From: Zerene cesonia
Taxonomy: Eukaryota > Arthropoda > Insecta > Lepidoptera > Pieridae
Length of the DNA: 64,000 nt
Direction of reading: 5' to 3'
NCBI RefSeq assembly: GCF_012273895.1
Contig: NC_052104.1
Location: 1,426,001-1,490,000, forward strand
Shown: positions 60,602 to 64,000 of the stretch, piece after piece
How positions within the stretch are numbered: the first letter of the stretch is position 1
Layout: every line of letters starts with the position of its first letter
Notes under the pieces: model-generated
Databases searched by the model: none
What the model was told of the DNA's origin: nothing
The model's input: the letters and a program-made list of their open reading frames with translations, nothing else
Position numbers and translations under genes: made by a program

Positions 60602-63600
60602 AATGCGAATATGCTGAGCAAATTCTTTGATGTTCATTTAGCAATTAATTTAAAAACCAGAACTTTTTTAGAATTAATCAAGTTAGAAAAAGTAGATAAG
60701 GTACATTTATATTTTTAAAATTACTTTTTCCAATATGATAAAGGATTGTACAAGTCTATCAAAATTGTTCATTATACATGCATACAACAAAAGAAAATTA
60801 GTGTTATATTTCGTATTAAGAAATAGAAGCAACAGTGATATCGGTATTTACCGCATATTTATGAAATATCTCATTCCCCTGGGAATGTCCTATGACCTTG
60901 CTAAGCCACGGGCAGATGCCAAGTCTCATATAAACAAGCACAACATTCAGTAGCTCACCTGCAAGTGATCGTGCATCCTCGGCACGCGCTCCTCCTCAAC
61001 GCGCTGCGCCGGCGCCGCTGGCTGCGGCGGGGCGGCGTGCGCGGCGTGCCCGGCCGGCGCGTGCGCGTGCGCAGGCGCCGCGGGCGCGACCGCCGGCGGC
61101 GCGGGCGGGGATTCGCGCGCGCGCAGCGGGGACGACAGCACCGCTGGGTTGCTCGTCGCGCTCGATGGGCTGGCGCACACCTGGGCGGAATTTGTTTTAA
61201 GTATCGTAGTGCGTACGGTATCCTCTACAGGTTACGGTTGTAGTAGAGCTCCAAATATAACTATTATGGTAACCGTTTCATGGGATCACCCTTCGTAGAT
61301 TTGTTGTAGGTATATATTGCGTAAGGCATCTTGGGAGTTAAATATGAAAGACTATTCACCCATTTGACTGTTACAATGAATTCTTCAGAAGTGATCACAA
61401 CAAAACGGCATCGCTACAAGTGACAAGCATCCCGCATGTACCTGCGTGGGCGGGCGCGGCTTGGTGTCGACGGGCGGCGTGGCGGTGAGCTTGGCGGCGA
61501 ACGTGTGGCTGCGCGCGCCGACGATGGCGCCCGTGTAGGAGAGCGCGGCCGGCTTGGCGCCGCCCGCCGCCGCCGCGCTGGTGGCCGCCGCGCCGCCGAT
61601 GGCGCCCGGCGCGCTCGGCGTGCGCTTCTCCGCGGGGCTGCTGCCCAGCGCTGCTATCGAGTACACATGTTCACTATATTTTATACTTATCTAGCTTTGC
61701 CCTGCGGACGAACCCGCGGGCTAAATAGCGTACTATATATATTGCTATAACTTATTTGTTATTCTGGTACACAAGCTACATTACTGCTACGTATCTTCAA
61801 AATCCGTTCAATGGGTTTTGAGTTGAAGAGTTTTCGAAAAAATATTCGCATTTATATTATTATGTTTATTGAAATTATAAATTAGTAGCTCATCCCGCCT
61901 ATATATGCGTCATTAAAAACTTAACACAATCTTCTATCTGTTCTTTAATTATTTTATCACAATTTGCTAAAATTTTACTCACGGTGAGTATGCTGTCTGG
62001 CGGGTGGGCGCGCGGCGGCGTGCGGCTTGGCCGGCGTGCGGCTCGCCACTGCCGCCACACTAGTGCTCGCGCCCGGTGTTCGCTGGCTGGTGGATACGCT
62101 TGGTGTGTGTCCCGTTTGCTGTGAAATTACATGTCAATAAATATCGATTGCAAAGTAGTTATTAATTACTATAATACGTAGCCTTAACTGTATTTTGATT
62201 ACAGCCTCATTGATATACTATGTATTATATTCAGGTAAGCATTTTATGGGATATAATAAAATTTCCAAATGATAAACAGACAAGCAGTGATCGATCTTAA
62301 TTGGAATCATCATGAACATCAGGTAAACACAACATACCGGTTATTAACAATAAGCAATACTCTTTTTCTCTATTTTGGCGATTTGATATAAAGATCTTCC
62401 TTAAATTATTTTTAACATTTATATCCTATAACTAAAATAAAATAACAAAGGCCTTCTATAATCGTCACTCCCACTCCCACAATTGCACAAGCCTACAGTA
62501 GACCGGGTACAGGGCCTCAAACATGGACGGACTGATCCAGGACCCCTCGCTTCTACGCTCACGCGTTTACCACCATACCAAGGAGGCGGCCGAAGGCAGC
62601 TACAGTAGACCGTGGAATGTAGATGATGAATGACATAGTGGTGCGGGTACCTTGGGCGGCGGCTGCTTGGGCGGCTTGGGCTGCGGCGGCTGCGGCGGCG
62701 GCGCCGGCAGCTTGGCGCGCGGCAGCAGCTGCGCGATGTCCGCCTCCGGGTCGCGGATCATCGCCGCGATCAGGCTCGCTGCCTGCTTTGTCGCCTCCGT
62801 CGAGCCCCTGTTTGAACACGTACAAACAATCGAATAAACGTAATTCAATTTTTATAAACAACTTATTGATCGCCCCGATTCTACCAGGGTAGAGATTTAT
62901 TGTGATATTGTTTTTTTTTTTCTATATTAATTTTTTTGTGAAATTGTGTTACTACACTATAAACACAATATCCATTTAAATCTATAGATGTCTATACTTC
63001 TTTATTTTAAAGCTGAAGAGTTTGTTAGTTTAAATTCGATTATCTGAGCAACTAGTATATACAACCAATTTCAAAAATTATTAAATCATTGAATTAATAC
63101 CAAGTAATATACACTATACTAGCTGCGCCCCGCGGTTTCACCCGCGTAAGTCCGTATCCCGTAGAAATATCAGGATAAAAAGTTGCCTATAGTTATTCCA
63201 GTTGTCCAGTTGTCTACGTACCAAATTTCATTGCAATCGGTTCAGTAGTTTTTGCGTGAAAGGGTAACAAACACACACGCATCCTTACAAACTTTCGTAT
63301 TTATAATATAAGTAAGAAAGAAGTGCCAGTATAAAGTGGAACACGTACTTGATGGTGATGATCCTCTCGCCCTGGCCCTTGGTCTGCTTGTCGACCTCGA
63401 TGTGCGCGCCGGTGGCGGCGCGGATCGCGTTGATGTTGGAGCCGGCGCGCCCGATCACGCGCGAGATCGCGTGCGACGCGACGCACACCTTCTTGCAACT
63501 ATGCAACGAGTATTTTGTTTTATTATATTTCTTTGTAGAGACACTACGCAGCTAAACTGTTGTTGTTGTTAGTCACGTATTTTCAAGCTTGATGACATGA

Positions 63601-63994
63601 AATAACACACTGATAAAATTTTGTATTATTTAGGATTTTCATAAACAAATTAAGTTATCAGTGCGGACAGTGACATTTTAAATGTGAACACTGAGCTGTA
63701 TTCGAATGCAATCTAGAAATCAGAAGTTTGATGTTTGCCCACTTATTTCCATTAGAAGGCGCAGTAATTCTTTTTTTTAAGTGTGGTATAACATATATTT
63801 TTATTGGAACGTATGTAATAGGAAGTAAACATTGATGATTCAATGTGAGAAGTAAAACTAACCCAGGCTCGAGGGCAGAGGGCGGCTGTACCGAGGACTT
63901 CCTCACGACCTCCTTCCAGCCCTCCTCTCGCCGCGCCACGCTCGCCGTTGTGCTGGCGCTCTTCGGTGACGTGCTTTTGGCTTCTGTCTCCCAT
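55393..63994 (-). CDS. mask: mask (multiple ankyrin repeats, single KH domain), 3' part of the gene
   Basis: Mask (ANKHD1/ANKRD17 in vertebrates) is a very large scaffold protein and a cofactor of Yorkie/YAP in Hippo signalling (family knowledge). Only the C-terminal part is here, about 745 residues in fourteen firm exons and one tentative exon; the ankyrin repeats must lie beyond 64000. Signs: a TWE..EEGWKEVVRKSS lead-in, then a KH domain with AISRVIGRAGSNINAIRAAT (GxxG loop = GRAG) and GAHIEVDKQ..GERIITIK, then a KPRPIGTERAWK motif that I recall as conserved in the family. Exons have very high GC and encode Ala/Gly/Pro/His/Gln-rich low-complexity sequence, in sharp contrast to the AT-rich introns. 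Every firm junction keeps phase. The gap at 55955-56954 interrupts the exon ending at 57140. Identity is secure; the final exon is not. Confidence 0.9.
55955..56954. other. Assembly gap 4 (1000 N)
   Basis: Placeholder of 1000 N that hides the end of one mask exon and possibly further exons. Confidence 0.99.
56955..57140 (-). CDS. mask: mask exon, partial, runs into gap 4
   Basis: Acceptor CTCCCCAG before 57140; 186 bp visible, then N. Encodes QQGVSGMSGVNVNVSSGVGV, a Gly/Ala run, ALSLMHALPLHYLPPERAHW and DQPPHNT. It is cut by the gap, so length, donor and any further exon are unknown. Confidence 0.8.
58006..58173 (-). CDS. mask: mask exon with Gly-Val repeat and KPRPIGTERAWK motif
   Basis: 168 bp, 56 codons, acceptor CCGGCAG, donor GTGGGC, phase 0. 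Encodes SLLERGVGVGVGVGGVSWGE, an acidic run, KPRPIGTERAWKLTAGDD and a His/Arg-rich end. PRPIGTERA is the best conserved patch I recognise in the C-terminal half of Mask/ANKHD1 proteins. Confidence 0.88.
58297..58452 (-). CDS. mask: mask exon, Gln/His/Pro-rich
   Basis: 156 bp, 52 codons, acceptor GTGCCAG, donor GTACGC, phase 0. Encodes QQLFAGGNAGGNLSSLLMSY and then an imperfect PHQQH repeat (about five copies). At DNA level this is a CACCAGCAGCAC-type tandem repeat that may vary in length. Confidence 0.83.
58743..58901 (-). CDS. mask: mask exon with Gly-Val repeat
   Basis: 159 bp, 53 codons, acceptor TAACGCAG, donor GTAACT, phase 0. Begins VSMSSGVGVSGVGLGYVGVG and continues with more Gly-Val pairs, then RLNPRAPDFAQRHPLLQ and a His/Gln-rich end. 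First of three exons with Gly-Val repeats. Confidence 0.82.
59170..59258 (-). CDS. mask: mask exon, Asn/Met-rich
   Basis: 89 bp, acceptor AATTGCAG, donor GTAAAT. Encodes NNMNSMDMSGLSRNGPIYQD and NSRNGHNIM. Normal AT content, unlike the exons around it. Confidence 0.82.
59525..59675 (-). CDS. mask: mask exon, Gly/Pro/His-rich
   Basis: 151 bp, acceptor GTGCGCAG, donor GTACAC, leaves in phase 1. Encodes VDASKAPGYR, a Gly run, CSPCSRTSSHGSTPPPAP and a His/Gln-rich end (QPYHQQPSANM). Confidence 0.82.
59898..60077 (-). CDS. mask: mask exon, Gly/Ala-rich
   Basis: 180 bp, 60 codons, acceptor TATTGCAG, donor GTGTGC, phase 0. A Gly/Ala/Ser run is followed by AQEYSLFKDLSAGAGAAVWA and SEPHNVDPPPPQ. The EYSLFKDLS segment looks like a conserved patch inside the low-complexity tail. 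Confidence 0.83.
60412..60501 (-). CDS. mask: mask exon, Ser/Asn/Thr-rich
   Basis: 90 bp, 30 codons, acceptor TTCACAG, donor GTGAGT, phase 0. Encodes LSPDNSSTWSNEDNPVN followed by TSTSALHINTTPQ. Its base composition is much more balanced than that of neighbouring exons. Confidence 0.82.
60569..60598. repeat. (AT)n microsatellite in a mask intron
   Basis: About 15 AT units, roughly 70 bp upstream, on the gene's strand, of the exon at 60412-60501. Confidence 0.9.
60959..61180 (-). CDS. mask: mask exon, Ala/Pro/His-rich
   Basis: 222 bp (74 codons) with acceptor CGCCCAG and donor GTGAGC, phase 0 at both ends. Starts VCASPSSATSNPAVLSSPLR and ends RVEEERVPRMHDHLQ. Very GC-rich low-complexity centre. 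Confidence 0.85.
61442..61650 (-). CDS. mask: mask exon, Ala/Pro-rich
   Basis: Acceptor GATAGCAG, donor GTACAT; 209 bp. Encodes LGSSPAEKRTPSAPGAIGG, an Ala-rich run, then ALSYTGAIVGARSHTFAAKL and TATPPVDTKPRPPTQ. The CAG acceptor is preferred over the TAG three bases earlier because it keeps phase without repeating a codon. Confidence 0.85.
61691..61862. mobile_element. Helitron-like relic in a mask intron
   Basis: CTAGCTTTGCCCTGCGGACG start, TCTTCAAAATCCGTTCAATG core and ATATTCGCATTTATATTATT end; diverged. Starts about 40 bp upstream, on the gene's strand, of the exon at 61442-61650. Confidence 0.45.
61983..62118 (-). CDS. mask: mask exon, Ser/Thr/Ala-rich
   Basis: Acceptor TTTCACAG, donor GTGAGT; 136 bp, leaves in phase 1. 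Encodes QTGHTPSVSTSQRTPGAS and an Ala/Arg/Pro-rich end. No recognised domain; placed by frame and splice sites. Confidence 0.8.
62651..62807 (-). CDS. mask: mask exon: end of KH domain plus proline-rich linker
   Basis: Acceptor AAACAG, donor GTACCC; 157 bp. GSTEATKQAASLIAAMIRD completes the last KH helix, followed by PEADIAQLLPRAK and a Pro/Gln/Lys tract. Enters in phase 2 and leaves in phase 0. Confidence 0.9.
63119..63317 (-). mobile_element. Helitron-like element in a mask intron
   Basis: The plus strand begins CTAGCTGCGCCCCGCGG and ends ATAATATAAGTAAGA; about 199 bp. It sits 31 bp from the KH-domain exon donor, in the intron after that exon, in the same orientation as the gene. Confidence 0.72.
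63349..63498 (-). CDS. mask: mask KH-domain exon
   Basis: 150 bp between acceptor GCATAG and donor GTACGT, in and out in phase 2. It encodes almost a whole KH fold: CKKVCVASHAISRVIGRAG, SNINAIRAATGAHIEVDKQ, TKGQGERIITIK. GRAG is the nucleic-acid-binding GxxG loop. Hand-read similarity to fly Mask and human ANKHD1 is strong. Confidence 0.95.
63863..63994 (-). CDS. mask: mask exon upstream of the KH exon (window edge)
   Basis: Open frame giving WETEAKSTSPKSASTTASVA, then REEGWKEVVRKSSVQ and PPSALEPG, with donor GG|GTTAGT at the low end (phase 2). A TAG acceptor may lie at 63995-63996, but the frame is also open to the window edge, so the upstream border is uncertain. WKEVVRKS just before the KH domain is characteristic of Mask. 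Confidence 0.8.
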
Positions 63995-64000
63995 CTATAA

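Noticed and set aside
1..64000. CRISPR arrays, prophage, bacterial operons, tRNA or rRNA genes
   Set aside because: None seen. Gene structure and repeats are those of an insect nuclear genome; no cloverleaf with a good B box was found by eye, though a covariance search would be the proper test.

Overview
This window looks like a moth or butterfly (Lepidoptera) nuclear genome. The non-coding DNA is AT-rich, genes are split by introns with GT..AG borders, and short Helitron-like elements and lepidopteran SINE copies recur throughout. No prokaryotic operon, rRNA, tRNA or CRISPR array was recognised. Four runs of exactly 1000 N (17742-18741, 38355-39354, 45606-46605, 55955-56954) are assembly gaps, and their true size is unknown.

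Two genes are identified with confidence. (1) 46863-52216, plus strand: a complete seven-exon alpha-2-macroglobulin receptor-associated protein (RAP, LRPAP1 family), 362 residues, with a signal peptide and an HTEL ER-retrieval end. It is the ER chaperone of LDL-receptor-family proteins. (2) 55393-63994, minus strand, running off the right edge: the 3' part of the ankyrin-repeat/KH gene mask (vertebrate ANKHD1/ANKRD17), with fourteen firm exons, one tentative terminal exon and a clear KH domain. The two genes converge, with about 3.2 kb between their stop codons.

The left 44 kb has no gene that can be named. It holds one well-formed orphan exon on the minus strand (8141-8235), two weaker phase-compatible candidates downstream (5204-5290 and 5045-5125), and a candidate first coding exon at 44664-44790 on the minus strand, divergent from RAP. 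One reading is a single minus-strand gene with very long introns; this is inference. The rest is AT-rich DNA filled with transposon relics.

The mobile-element record is the richest part. About 200 bp Helitron-like elements (TC..CTAG, 3' hairpin) occur at 10.2, 12.0, 15.8, 28.4, 36.5 and 63.1 kb. A solo LTR (28969-29526) has a perfect 5-bp target duplication and sits exactly on the end of another Helitron-like copy. A composite retroelement around gap 2 is enclosed by a 14-bp direct repeat. A DNA transposon with 30-bp terminal inverted repeats surrounds gap 3. No new multi-gene system was found. The points most worth following are the orphan exon chain, the solo LTR with a hairpin just upstream of its TATA box, the two elements interrupted by gaps, and Gly-Val repeats in three separate exons of mask.
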